Assembly: GCA_948566455.1 (NCBI GenBank)
Contig: CAOYQO010000004.1
Location: forward strand, 62,001-126,000
Direction: 5' to 3'
DNA: 64,000 nt
Origin: an uncultured Phocaeicola sp.
GTDB taxonomy: Bacteria > Bacteroidota > Bacteroidia > Bacteroidales > Bacteroidaceae
Positions 8,626 through 16,747 of the stretch are shown piece after piece. A program made the position numbers and the translations under genes. Numbering within the stretch: the first letter of the stretch is position 1; each line of letters begins with the position of its first letter. The notes under the pieces are model-generated. The model was not told the origin of the DNA and did no database searches. It was given only the letters and a program-made list of their open reading frames with translations.

Positions 8626-9309
8626 ATGAGAAAATATTGCACTATAATCGGACTGCTTTTAGTAGTAGTCCTTCCTGTTTGCGCTCAGAACTGGACACCT
8701 CAGGACTCTCTGCGATTACGCCGTCTGCTGGACGGAGAAGGAGAGATTAAGCTGAATCCGGAAGTTCTGAAAGAAATGGGAGTACAGGAGCCTCTGGGTA
8801 AACAGCAGATGTCGCTGGAAAGACAGTGGCTGGATTTCGACACAATACTTCCCGAAATACCAAATACACCAAAGAAGAAAGTTATTCTTACTTTGCGTCC
8901 ATATACAGCAAATACGAAGTATAACTGGGATCCGGTGTATCAGAAGAAAATAAAAATAGATAAGAACACGTGGAGAGGAGACCCTTTTTACGAACTTAAA
9001 ATGCTTCGTATTTATTCTGATTGGGCGAAGACTCCTTTAGAAAAGGGTATCCGTAAAAGCATAGATGAGATAGAAGCAACCGGATTGCGTTATCGAGTGA
9101 CGGAACGGGCTAATAATATGGCCGTGGGTAGCTGGCAGGGGGCCAGTGGCGGTTCGGGATTCTCCGGTGATTTTATGACGCCTTTTACAAAAGAATTCTG
9201 GAATGTCAAAGGACGTAAGCGCCGGGCCCGTACTCTGGAAGTGCTCCGTGCATACGGAGACTCGACTACAGTGCTGATTAAAGAGCCTGTCAAGGCGATT
9301 AAAAATTAA
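8626..9309 (+). CDS. DUF4858-like exported protein
   Basis: Function unknown. The 227-residue product has a signal peptide (MRKYCTIIGLLLVVVLPVCA, cleavage before QNW). The early mature motif WTPQDSLRLRRLLDGEGEIKLN resembles the DUF4858 family of Bacteroidales. The middle contains a basic, charged stretch (KKKVILTLRPY, KKIKIDKNTW), and a Gly/Ser patch GSWQGASGGSGFSGDF lies near residue 166. It is the last gene of the sigma factor operon, 16 bp after the DUF4943-like gene and before a terminator. Confidence 0.6.
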   Translation: MRKYCTIIGLLLVVVLPVCAQNWTPQDSLRLRRLLDGEGEIKLNPEVLKEMGVQEPLGKQQMSLERQWLDFDTILPEIPNTPKKKVILTLRPYTANTKYNWDPVYQKKIKIDKNTWRGDPFYELKMLRIYSDWAKTPLEKGIRKSIDEIEATGLRYRVTERANNMAVGSWQGASGGSGFSGDFMTPFTKEFWNVKGRKRRARTLEVLRAYGDSTTVLIKEPVKAIKN

Positions 9310-9361
9310 GGAAAAGATTTGTGATAGGGATAATTGTCTAATTTTTCATTTGTATAATTTG

Positions 9362-9412
9362 TACACCCGGTTTTGTGTATATTGTATATTCGTATTTCCG
9401 GGTGTATTTTTT
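9362..9412 (+). terminator. Terminator of the sigma factor operon
   Basis: TACACCCGG (9362-9370) pairs with CCGGGTGTA (9398-9406), followed by a six-base T run. Confidence 0.75.
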
Positions 9413-9491
9413 GTGACATATCGCCTTTTCTTCCGAACCTTTCGTCCTTTTTTCTTGTTTCTTCCTTAATAATACCTAAATGTAGGAGAGT

Positions 9492-10433
9492 ATGAACAGA
9501 ATAACTTCCCTTTTCGGAATTCAATATCCAATAATCCAAGGTGGTATGGTTTGGTGCAGTGGCTGGCGCTTGGCGTCGGCAGTAAGTAATGCGGGTGGAT
9601 TGGGCTTGCTTGGTGCAGGTTCCATGCATCCAGAGACGTTACGTGAGCATATCCGTAAATGTCATGCTGCTACACATAATCCTTTTGGAGTCAATATTCC
9701 ATTAATGTATCCGCAGATTGAAGAAATCATGCAGATAGTGATAGAGGAAGGAGTCAATATAGTTTTCACTTCCGCCGGAAGCCCTGCCAAATGGACGGGA
9801 TGGCTGAAAGAGCGGGGAGTGACAGTGGTGCATGTGGTCAGTTCTTCCCGCTTTGCGATGAAAGCCGAAGAGGCGGGTGTGGATGCTGTTGTTGCCGAAG
9901 GCTTCGAAGCCGGCGGGCATAACGGAAGGGAAGAGACTACCACTTTGTGCCTGATACCTGCTGTACGTGCCGCTACTACTTTACCATTGATTGCTGCCGG
10001 AGGAATTGCTACAGGCGAGGCTATGCTTGCTGCCCGGGTGCTGGGAGCAGAAGGGGTGCAAATAGGTACGCGTTTTGCATTGACTCAAGAAAGTTCTGCT
10101 CATGAATATTATAAGGAATATTGCCTGCGTTTGCAGGAAGGGGATACCCGCCTGTTGTTGAAGAAGCTCGCTCCGGTACGTTTGGTACGGAATAATTTCC
10201 GTGACGCTGTAGAGGCGGCCGAAGCAGTGGGGGCTACACAAGATGAACTTCGTATCCTTCTGGCTCATGGACGTGCCAAGAAAGGGATTTTCTATGGAGA
10301 CCTGGAAGAAGGAGAACTGGAGATTGGTCAGGCTTCTGCACTGCTTTACGGTAAACAGATAGAGACGGTTGCTGAAGCGATGCAGGAACTGACGGAAGGA
10401 TATAAAAGAGCGTGGGATGCGCTAAAGGAATAA
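9492..10433 (+). CDS. Nitronate monooxygenase / FabK-like enoyl-ACP reductase
   Basis: FMN-dependent TIM-barrel flavoprotein of 313 residues. Motifs are YPIIQGGMVWCSGWRLASAVSNAGGLG at the N terminus, the phosphate/FMN loops EGFEAGGHNG and LIAAGGIATGEAM, and LGAEGVQIGTRFALTQES. The family includes 2-nitropropane dioxygenases and the enoyl-ACP reductase FabK, which these motifs do not separate cleanly. FabK would be a fatty-acid synthesis enzyme, while the nitronate enzyme detoxifies alkyl nitronates. It is monocistronic, between a terminator and a 22-bp repeat array, and convergent with gadC, so neighbours do not help decide. Confidence 0.85.
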   Translation: MNRITSLFGIQYPIIQGGMVWCSGWRLASAVSNAGGLGLLGAGSMHPETLREHIRKCHAATHNPFGVNIPLMYPQIEEIMQIVIEEGVNIVFTSAGSPAKWTGWLKERGVTVVHVVSSSRFAMKAEEAGVDAVVAEGFEAGGHNGREETTTLCLIPAVRAATTLPLIAAGGIATGEAMLAARVLGAEGVQIGTRFALTQESSAHEYYKEYCLRLQEGDTRLLLKKLAPVRLVRNNFRDAVEAAEAVGATQDELRILLAHGRAKKGIFYGDLEEGELEIGQASALLYGKQIETVAEAMQELTEGYKRAWDALKE

Positions 10434-10444
10434 GAATTTAGCTT

Positions 10445-10554
10445 CATGAGACGACGAAATTCGTCCCATGAGATGAAAAAATCCGTACCATGAGGCAAAA
10501 ATAAATGTCTCGTGAGGCGAAAAGACTCATCTCATGGGACGAATTTTTTTTTGA
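10445..10554 (+). repeat. 22-bp degenerate tandem array, 5 units, with terminator-like pairing
   Basis: Units begin at 10445, 10467, 10489, 10511 and 10533, exactly 22 bp apart. They start CATGAG, CATGAG, CATGAG, CGTGAG and CATGGG, followed by an A-rich stretch. In addition 10457-10476 is perfectly complementary to 10527-10546, which is followed by a T run. The array can therefore also fold as a rho-independent terminator for the upstream gene. Confidence 0.8.
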
Positions 10555-10602
10555 ATAGAGGGAATGAAATGGAGTCATTTCACTTTCTTACCGCCCAAAA
10601 TG

Positions 10603-10643
10603 AAAAAAATGGGGCTGTACGTCAATCTGTACAGTCCCATTTT
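10603..10643 (-). terminator. Terminator of gadC
   Basis: On the minus strand AAAATGGGACTGTAC (10643-10629) pairs with GTACAGCCCCATTTT (10620-10606), with one G-T pair, an 8-base loop and a following T run. Confidence 0.8.
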
Positions 10644-10663
10644 CATGTTTTCCGATTACGACC

Positions 10664-12253
10664 CTATGATTTAGGTGTACCGGAATTATTTGTTGTACTA
10701 GTTGTATTTACGGTAGGATTTGCAGTTGGTGTTGCCGTAGCTGTGCTTGTTGTGCCTGCTGCTGTTGCAGTGGTTGTTGCTGCGCTTGCTGCAACTTTTG
10801 GTTGTTCTTCCCAATGGAAGGGCTCGAAGTTAGTGTTCGGATCAACCCAAGTCGGTTTCTTGCAAGCGTAAATGATGAACGGAGCTGCCACTACAACAAT
10901 GGCACCGATAATCAATACGGAGAACCAAACTGTATTGCTACCCGTTGAAATCTGACTGGGTGGGATAAAGCTCAGGATGAATGCCAACAGAGAACCACAG
11001 AAACCGAGTCCGCCGATGAACCACATCAATCCATTACCACCCTTACCGATACGGAACGGACGGTTCAACTTCTTCATCTTGTAACGCAATACGATAGCTC
11101 CTGTAAACATCAGCATATACATGATAAGGTAAAGAACTACTGTCAACTGTGACAGGATCTGATAGAAACTCTGTACGGAAGGCATTACTACGAACAAGAG
11201 GCTCAATACTGTTACAGCACCACCTTGTACGAACAGGATGTTCTTCTGTACACCCAGTTTGTTTGTCTTCTGGAAGAACGGGGGCATGTAACCTGCCTTA
11301 CCTACGGCAAAAATACCTTTGGACGGACCGGCAACCCAAGTCAATACACCTGCCAGCACACCGAATGCAAGAGCAATAGCGATGATCGGTGATAACCAGG
11401 AAGCATGGATGTACTTGAAGTAATTGTCGAAACCAACCAGCAAGCTTTGTGTCAGACTGATGTCTTTGGCCGGAATGATAACACCCAGTGCGAAAGTACC
11501 CAGTACGAAAATGATAACTGTGATAGCTGCACCGATAAATACTGCTTTCGGATAATTCTTGGAGGGGTTTTCTATATCCTTAACGTGGATACCGCCCATT
11601 TCCATACCGGCATAAAAGAGGAAGATACTTGCGGCGAGTACGACGTTGTCGAAGTTCGTCAGATCGGGGAAGAAGCTGCTGTGGAAGTCCAAATTAGAGT
11701 GTCCGCCTGTAGCCAGATAAATGATACCCAGGATAATCAGCAAGGCTGCCGGGATAATGGTACCAACCATACCACCGACTTTGGCAACTTTACCTACCCA
11801 TCCCATACCTTTCAATGAGATGAAAGTGGCGAGCCAATAGATGATGAGCACTACGGCGAGTGTGTAGTACTTGTTACTTGCCAACGACATATCGTGCGCG
11901 TCGTTCATTCCGATGAAGGCGATGGATACGGCGCCGAATGTCAATACGGTGGGATACCAGATGGTACTTTCAATCCATTGCACCCAGATGGCAAGGAAAC
12001 CGAGCCGCTTACCATAGGCTTCGCCTACCCAGCGGAACACACCACCTTGTTTGTCCTGGAACATCGCAGCCAATTCCGCAGCGACAAGTGACGTCGGTAT
12101 AAGGAATACGATAGCTGCAAATAAATAGTAAAAGGCCGAACTCATTCCGTACACGGCCTCGGCAGGTAGTCCACGTAGGGATACTACTGCCGTTACATTC
12201 ATGATTGCGAGGGTGAACACACCCAGCTTCATTGTTTGTTTAATATTTGCCAT
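10664..12253 (-). CDS. gadC: Glutamate:GABA antiporter (APC superfamily)
   Basis: Inner-membrane exchanger importing glutamate (or glutamine) and exporting GABA, the transport arm of decarboxylase acid resistance. The 529 residues contain about 12 hydrophobic helices. The first has VFTLAIMNVTAVVSLRGLP, and helix 6 includes FLFYAGMEMGGIHVKDIENPSKNYP, typical of APC antiporters. The last ~60 residues after KKPTWVDPNTNFEPFHWEE are low-complexity Ala/Thr/Asn (AASAATTTATAAGTTSTATA), possibly playing the role of the pH-dependent C-plug known in E. coli GadC. It is oriented like gadB and glsA but separated from them by the divergent channel gene. The substrate call rests on this cluster. Confidence 0.9.
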   Translation of the reverse strand: MANIKQTMKLGVFTLAIMNVTAVVSLRGLPAEAVYGMSSAFYYLFAAIVFLIPTSLVAAELAAMFQDKQGGVFRWVGEAYGKRLGFLAIWVQWIESTIWYPTVLTFGAVSIAFIGMNDAHDMSLASNKYYTLAVVLIIYWLATFISLKGMGWVGKVAKVGGMVGTIIPAALLIILGIIYLATGGHSNLDFHSSFFPDLTNFDNVVLAASIFLFYAGMEMGGIHVKDIENPSKNYPKAVFIGAAITVIIFVLGTFALGVIIPAKDISLTQSLLVGFDNYFKYIHASWLSPIIAIALAFGVLAGVLTWVAGPSKGIFAVGKAGYMPPFFQKTNKLGVQKNILFVQGGAVTVLSLLFVVMPSVQSFYQILSQLTVVLYLIMYMLMFTGAIVLRYKMKKLNRPFRIGKGGNGLMWFIGGLGFCGSLLAFILSFIPPSQISTGSNTVWFSVLIIGAIVVVAAPFIIYACKKPTWVDPNTNFEPFHWEEQPKVAASAATTTATAAGTTSTATATPTANPTVNTTSTTNNSGTPKS

Positions 12254-12443
12254 AAGTTAAGGTTTTAGGTGAAAAATATGTTTTAAAATCAGTCTCTATA
12301 ACAACGACCCGGTAGAGTTGTTTTCGGGGATAAAGTGAAAGTTGGTAAATTAACACTTAAACAAATGTCTTGTGCAAGACGTTTTAGGGCAATCAGACAG
12401 AAATCAGTAATATATTAAATCAGAATAAATAATAGGTATTATT

Positions 12444-13172
12444 ATGAAAATGGCTCTTTCAGAATTTGCATTACGAGAGAAGGGAATTTATGGTGTCTTA
12501 CACATTGTGATTCTGTTACTTTCGTTGTTTTTAGTGGTTAGTATTTCAGTAGATACATTCAAGGGTATTCCTTTCTATACTCAGACGGTATTTATGAAGG
12601 TTCAGTTTGCGGTGTGCGTATTGTTTTTGCTGGACTTCATTTTGGAGTGGTTTTTAGCAAAGCATAAAGTACGTTATTTTGCCACTCACTTTGTTTTCCT
12701 TCTGGTAGCCATCCCTTACCAGAGTATTATTTCTTGGGCCGGATGGACGTTTTCCGAAGAAATCACTTACTTATTGCGTTTTATTCCTTTAGTGCGCGGC
12801 GGTTATGCATTGGCCATTGTGGTGGGGTGGTTGACGTATAACAAGGCATCCGGTCTGTTTGTTACCTACCTGACGACTTTGCTTGCTACGGTTTATTTCT
12901 CCAGTCTGGCTTTTTATGTTATGGAGCATGGGGTGAATACATTGGTTACAGGCTATGGGGATGCTTTGTGGTGGGCGTTTATGGACGTAACGACGGTTGG
13001 TTCCAATATTATTGCTGTGACGGTGACGGGGCGTGTGCTGTCGGTTTTGCTGGCGGCATTGGGTATGATGATGTTTCCGATATTTACGGTGTATGTGACG
13101 AGTCTGGTGCAGAGGAGGAACCAGGAGAAACAAGAATATTATAAGGAGTTGCAGGGAGGGGATATAAAGTAA
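12444..13172 (+). CDS. Ion channel family protein with altered selectivity filter
   Basis: A 242-residue membrane protein of the six-helix voltage-gated-like K+ channel fold. Helices lie at about 16-36, 49-69, 76-95, 108-128, 138-160 and 195-218, with a pore helix DALWWAFMDV near 175. The filter position reads TTVGSN instead of TTVGYGD, while the following T-GR turn (TVTGR) is as in K+ channels. S4 has only two Arg (LLRFIPLVRGG), so voltage sensing is doubtful. It sits divergently between gadC and glsA, so a role in charge balance or pH homeostasis during glutamate decarboxylation is plausible inference. Ion selectivity cannot be predicted from this filter. Confidence 0.8.
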   Translation: MKMALSEFALREKGIYGVLHIVILLLSLFLVVSISVDTFKGIPFYTQTVFMKVQFAVCVLFLLDFILEWFLAKHKVRYFATHFVFLLVAIPYQSIISWAGWTFSEEITYLLRFIPLVRGGYALAIVVGWLTYNKASGLFVTYLTTLLATVYFSSLAFYVMEHGVNTLVTGYGDALWWAFMDVTTVGSNIIAVTVTGRVLSVLLAALGMMMFPIFTVYVTSLVQRRNQEKQEYYKELQGGDIK

Positions 13173-13187
13173 TGTTGTGTGTGTGTA

Positions 13188-13385
13188 CTTTTTCTTTCGG
13201 CTTGTCCCGAAAGAAAAAGATACCAAAAAGAAAGGGACCCCGGCTACGTCTCCGGTGCTACTCCGACATTGCCATTCGCAGACGGGGCTCGAACTCGCTT
13301 CGCTCAAACAGATCGCCCCTTACCTGCGCCTGACAGTGCCTACGTTTACGCACCTGCGCCTATGCCGGAGGGCTGCGCGGTGGGG
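13188..13385 (+). repeat. Dispersed intergenic repeat, copy 1
   Basis: It opens with a hairpin (TTTCTTTCGG pairing with CCGAAAGAAA), then AAAGATACCAAAAAGAAA. The core at 13252-13357 recurs inverted at 13832-13937 with about 10 mismatches in 106 bases by eye. Short open frames inside it are not genes. The sequence is GC-richer than the surroundings. I recall similar 'GATACCAAAAAGAAA' repeats elsewhere in Bacteroides genomes. Confidence 0.75.
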
Positions 13386-13498
13386 GATTGGTTTGTGTTT
13401 ATAAGAAATGAATGGTAGATACTGATGAACTTTTGTTAGTTTGTTGATAACTAATTTAGATAGTCTTCTGATTATCAACGGTTAGCATTTACCGATCA

Positions 13499-13652
13499 TT
13501 TACGGTAGGATGTAAAAGCATTTACCGCCGCATGTAACGACCTTTACCACTTATTGTAACGCTCTTTACCTCGGTATGTAACGACCTTTACCTCGGCATG
13601 TAAATGGAGTTACCGTGTGGGGTTAACAAAGTTACTATTTGGGGTAAACTGA
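13499..13652 (+). repeat. 22-bp degenerate tandem array, 7 units
   Basis: Units begin at 13499, 13521, 13543, 13565, 13587, 13609 and 13631, exactly 22 bp apart. The first five share TTTACc...ATGTAAcg; the last two drift to GTTACn...GGGTTAA/GGGTAAA. A weaker unit may precede at 13477. There are no spacers. The array lies between the two inverted copies of the dispersed repeat, in a 954-bp gene-free stretch. The remaining parts (13400-13476 and 13653-13807) show only a GTTGATAA/TTATCAAC hairpin at 13442-13479. Confidence 0.8.
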
Positions 13653-13807
13653 ATTTCTATGAAAGGAAGTGTCTTTTCCTGATTTAGCTAGACGCTTTTT
13701 CTGTTTATAAACGATATCAGTAGACGGTTCTTTAGAGCATTGTACTGCTTCAGTAGTCACTTCTTCCTAAGTCATGCTGATATAGTGGACACCTTGTCTT
13801 GCTTTAC

Positions 13808-14076
13808 GCTGCATGGTCTCCCGGCCTCACTGTAGGTGCGTAAGCGTAGGTGCTGTCAGACGCAGGTAAGGGGCGATCTGTTTGAGCGAAGCGAGTTCGA
13901 GCTCCGTCTGCGGATGGCAGTACCGGAGTAGCACCGGAAGTGCAGCCTTGAAAAGCTCGTTTTAGTGAGAGCAGCCGCAAGCTTGCTTGAGGATGCCGAA
14001 CGTAAGGGCTTTCTGTAATTTTTCTTTTGGTATCTTTTCTTTTGTCTCAAGACAAAAGAAAAGTACAAGCGCCGCC
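13808..14076 (-). repeat. Dispersed intergenic repeat, copy 2 (inverted)
   Basis: Reverse-complement partner of the 13188-13385 repeat. The shared core is 13832-13937. On the minus strand it opens with a hairpin (TTTTCTTTTGTC pairing with GACAAAAGAAAA, 14063-14036), then AAAGATACCAAAAGAAAA. It carries about 70 bp extra between the hairpin and the core compared with copy 1. It ends shortly before glsA. Confidence 0.75.
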
Positions 14077-14127
14077 TATCCTCTCCGGACGGACGACGCC
14101 TTTTATTTATGAAAAAGAGAGATTGTC

Positions 14128-15093
14128 TTATTCTACAATAGTCACACGGTCACCATTGAACACGCCCAAACCTAATTTGTTCATGATATACTTGATGGCG
14201 AGTTGTGATTTAACAGAATTCCCTGCTTCGTCCAAAGGAGGTGCAAATGCAGCTGCACCGAACACTCCGGGCAGTACAGACATAACTCCACCACCTACAC
14301 CGCTCTTGGCAGGTATGCCGGCAGTGTACATCCAGTCGCCTGAATGTTCGTAGAAACCTACGGTAGAAATCATGGAAGTAATCTTCGGAGCTAATGAAGC
14401 TTCAAATACTTCTTTCTTGGTGACAGGGTTTACACCACTGTTGGCGATGGTTCCGGCAGCAATTGCCAATTGTCCGGCAGTGATACCTAATGAGCACTGA
14501 CGAGTGTACAGGTCGAGTGCCATATCCGGATTATCGTAGATACGGTTGTAGTTCTTCAGTAACCATGCAATAGAGCGGTTGTTGAAGTTCGTTGCCGTTT
14601 CCGACTTATACAGCTCATCAATCAATTGTGGAGCTGAACCGCACAAATCAGTAATATTCTGAACAATAGCTTCCCATTTCTTATCTGAATTACCCACAGG
14701 CTCAACCATGGAACATGCTGAGATGGCACCTGCGTTTACTAATGGGGTAGAAGGGTGGTCATTCTCCAGCAAAATGGCGATGATTGAGTTGAAAGGTAGT
14801 CCTGTAGCATCTGCACCAATCATATCCAGCACCTTCTGCGCTCCGTATTGACGGAGGATAAGGATGGCTGTATGTACTTTGGAAACAGATTCTATACCGA
14901 AACGGTAGTCAGTGTCACCTATATTAATGGTTTGTCCGTTCATCAGACAGATGCTGATGCCGAACAGATTCTTGTCGATGTTGGCAAGGTAGGGGATGTA
15001 ATCGGCATTTTTCCCCCCGGTGTTACCCTTCACCTGTTCATAGGCTTCCTGGGCAACCTCTTTTAGTTGAGAGATTGAAATCTTTTTATCCAT
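14128..15093 (-). CDS. glsA: Glutaminase A
   Basis: Hydrolyses L-glutamine to glutamate and ammonia in the cytoplasm. The 321-residue product has the serine-dependent glutaminase fold. The nucleophile region is FGIESVSKVHTAILIL (S-x-x-K), with the later motifs FNSIIAILLENDHP, LVNAGAISACSMV, NNRSIAWLLKNYNRIY and KSGVGGGVMSVLPG. It lies 89 bp downstream of gadB on the same strand, separated by a palindromic spacer. In this context it supplies glutamate for GadB and ammonia for neutralisation, consistent with glutamine-fuelled acid resistance. The pairing is established in other gut bacteria; here it is inferred from linkage. Confidence 0.95.
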   Translation of the reverse strand: MDKKISISQLKEVAQEAYEQVKGNTGGKNADYIPYLANIDKNLFGISICLMNGQTINIGDTDYRFGIESVSKVHTAILILRQYGAQKVLDMIGADATGLPFNSIIAILLENDHPSTPLVNAGAISACSMVEPVGNSDKKWEAIVQNITDLCGSAPQLIDELYKSETATNFNNRSIAWLLKNYNRIYDNPDMALDLYTRQCSLGITAGQLAIAAGTIANSGVNPVTKKEVFEASLAPKITSMISTVGFYEHSGDWMYTAGIPAKSGVGGGVMSVLPGVFGAAAFAPPLDEAGNSVKSQLAIKYIMNKLGLGVFNGDRVTIVE

Positions 15094-15101
15094 AGTTAAT
15101 A

Positions 15102-15179
15102 AAGTGTTAGAGTGTTAAGGCGATAGAGTGTTAGGGTGATATTGCTCAATCACCTTATTACTCTATCACCCTATCACTT
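15102..15179. repeat. Palindromic spacer between gadB and glsA
   Basis: The sequence is built of iterated GTGTTAG/GCGATAG-type heptads on the left, and TATCACC-type heptads on the right that are complementary to them. The ends AAGTG (15102) and CACTT (15179) pair. It could act as a processing or attenuating stem between the two genes. A similar TATCACC-rich run occurs at 34440-34475. Confidence 0.55.
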
Positions 15180-15182
15180 CAA

Positions 15183-16628
15183 TTATTTTACAGCCTTTTT
15201 ATGGCGGCGTCCACCATGATTGAACATCTTAGCTTCTACCGGCAAGTTCTTTTCCTGAGCCATGCGGGTAGGAGTAGGATAATCCAATTTCTCCAGTTCA
15301 GTGATAGCATTCTTGATGTCGCCCAGCAACATGTCTGCCATGTCGCGGCTGAAGCCCTGGCGTACTACCACACGCATTACAACATAGTCTTCCAGTTTTG
15401 AAGGCAACGTATAAGCCGGTACCATCCAACCATGCTGAGACAGTTTATCCTGAAGGTCGTACAACGTCCATTTAGCATTCTTGGCGTACTCCGGTTTCAT
15501 GTACCAGATGAACAACGGGTTCACCACTTCTTCTGAATAGTTGACGAACGGTTCCATCTTGGCGATTTCATCATGGATATACTTCGCAATGGTCAGCGAA
15601 TTATACTGCACCTCTTTGTATCCCTGGAATCCTAAGCGAATGAATTGGTAGTACTGACCCAGGATTTGAGCAGCAGGACGGGAGAAATTCAATCCGACCT
15701 GAGTAATGTTTGCACCGAGGTAGTTTACGCTGAATGACATTTCTTCGGGCAGATATTCTTTGCCTTTCCAGCAAACCCAACCCAGACCCGGATAAACGAG
15801 ACCGAATTTATGTCCGCTGACACTGATGGAAAGAACCCACTTCAAGCGGAAGTCCCATTTCGTTTCAGGATAGAGGAACGGCAGGATGAAACCACCACTG
15901 GCAGCATCTACGTGGATAGGAATATCGTAACCGGTCTTGGCGTTGTAAGCATCGAGAGCTTTGTCCAGTGCTTCTACGTCATCGTTCAGTCCGGTCCATG
16001 TCACACCCTGAATAGGTACGATACAAATGGTGTTTTCATCACACATCTTTAATGCTTCTTCCGGATCAAGAGTAGTCTTGTCAAGGGTCAAAGGCACTTC
16101 ACGCATTTCAATCTGCCACAACTGTGCGAACTTTTCCCATACTACCTGGAAACCGGTTGAGATAACGAAATTAGGTTTATCGAACGGTTTGCCCTGAGCC
16201 TGGCGTTTCTTGCGCCAACGTAGCCAAGCTGCCACGCCACCCAACATACATGCTTCACTTGAACCAATGGCCAGCGCACCTGTTTTCCAAGTATCCTTTT
16301 CAGGAGAGTTCCACAAGTTTGCTACGATGTTGATACATTTTCCGTTCATCACGGCGATACGGGGATATTCCGTTTCGTCAATGTAGTTGATGTTGATAGC
16401 CTCATTCATCAGCTTGGTGGCATAGTCGTCCATATAAGTGGTAACGAATGTAGCCAGATTCAGACGGGGTTGAGTTTGAGCGAAAGTTTCGTCTTTTACC
16501 ATCTGATAAGCAATCTCGGGAGTAGTAGGTCCGTCAGGGATCTTCTCTACCGGAGAGGGTTGCAACATTCTGTTTGATCCAAACACTTCTGTTTTGGCAT
16601 CACCTTTTCTGAAATTTACATCTTCCAT
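15183..16628 (-). CDS. gadB: Glutamate decarboxylase
   Basis: PLP enzyme converting glutamate to GABA and CO2 while consuming a proton. The 481 residues are close to the E. coli GadB length. It shows the substrate/PLP region GSSEACMLGGVAAWLRWRKK, the aspartate strand PIHVDAASGGFILPF, and the PLP lysine in SISVSGHKFGLVYPGLGW. The C terminus ends in HGGRRHKKAVK; in E. coli the corresponding His-containing tail closes the active site at neutral pH, and here His is likewise near the end. It is the first gene of the gadB-glsA unit. No recognisable -7 box was found upstream. Confidence 0.96.
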   Translation of the reverse strand: MEDVNFRKGDAKTEVFGSNRMLQPSPVEKIPDGPTTPEIAYQMVKDETFAQTQPRLNLATFVTTYMDDYATKLMNEAININYIDETEYPRIAVMNGKCINIVANLWNSPEKDTWKTGALAIGSSEACMLGGVAAWLRWRKKRQAQGKPFDKPNFVISTGFQVVWEKFAQLWQIEMREVPLTLDKTTLDPEEALKMCDENTICIVPIQGVTWTGLNDDVEALDKALDAYNAKTGYDIPIHVDAASGGFILPFLYPETKWDFRLKWVLSISVSGHKFGLVYPGLGWVCWKGKEYLPEEMSFSVNYLGANITQVGLNFSRPAAQILGQYYQFIRLGFQGYKEVQYNSLTIAKYIHDEIAKMEPFVNYSEEVVNPLFIWYMKPEYAKNAKWTLYDLQDKLSQHGWMVPAYTLPSKLEDYVVMRVVVRQGFSRDMADMLLGDIKNAITELEKLDYPTPTRMAQEKNLPVEAKMFNHGGRRHKKAVK

Positions 16629-16747
16629 TTTACTAATTGTTTTAGTTTAGGTTTAGGCGGCGAGGATTTTCCCCGTCGAATTTCCCACAACAACGGCGTT
16701 TGCAGAGGAAAGTTCCGGCGTTTTACATATTTTGGCGTTTATTAAAC

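Noticed and set aside
10512..10871. 119-codon plus-strand open frame
   Set aside because: It starts in the 22-bp array, crosses the gadC terminator and reads the low-complexity end of gadC backwards.
13177..13418. Two overlapping short open frames
   Set aside because: They lie in the dispersed repeat whose inverted copy at 13808-14076 encodes unrelated frames; repeat-derived, not genes.
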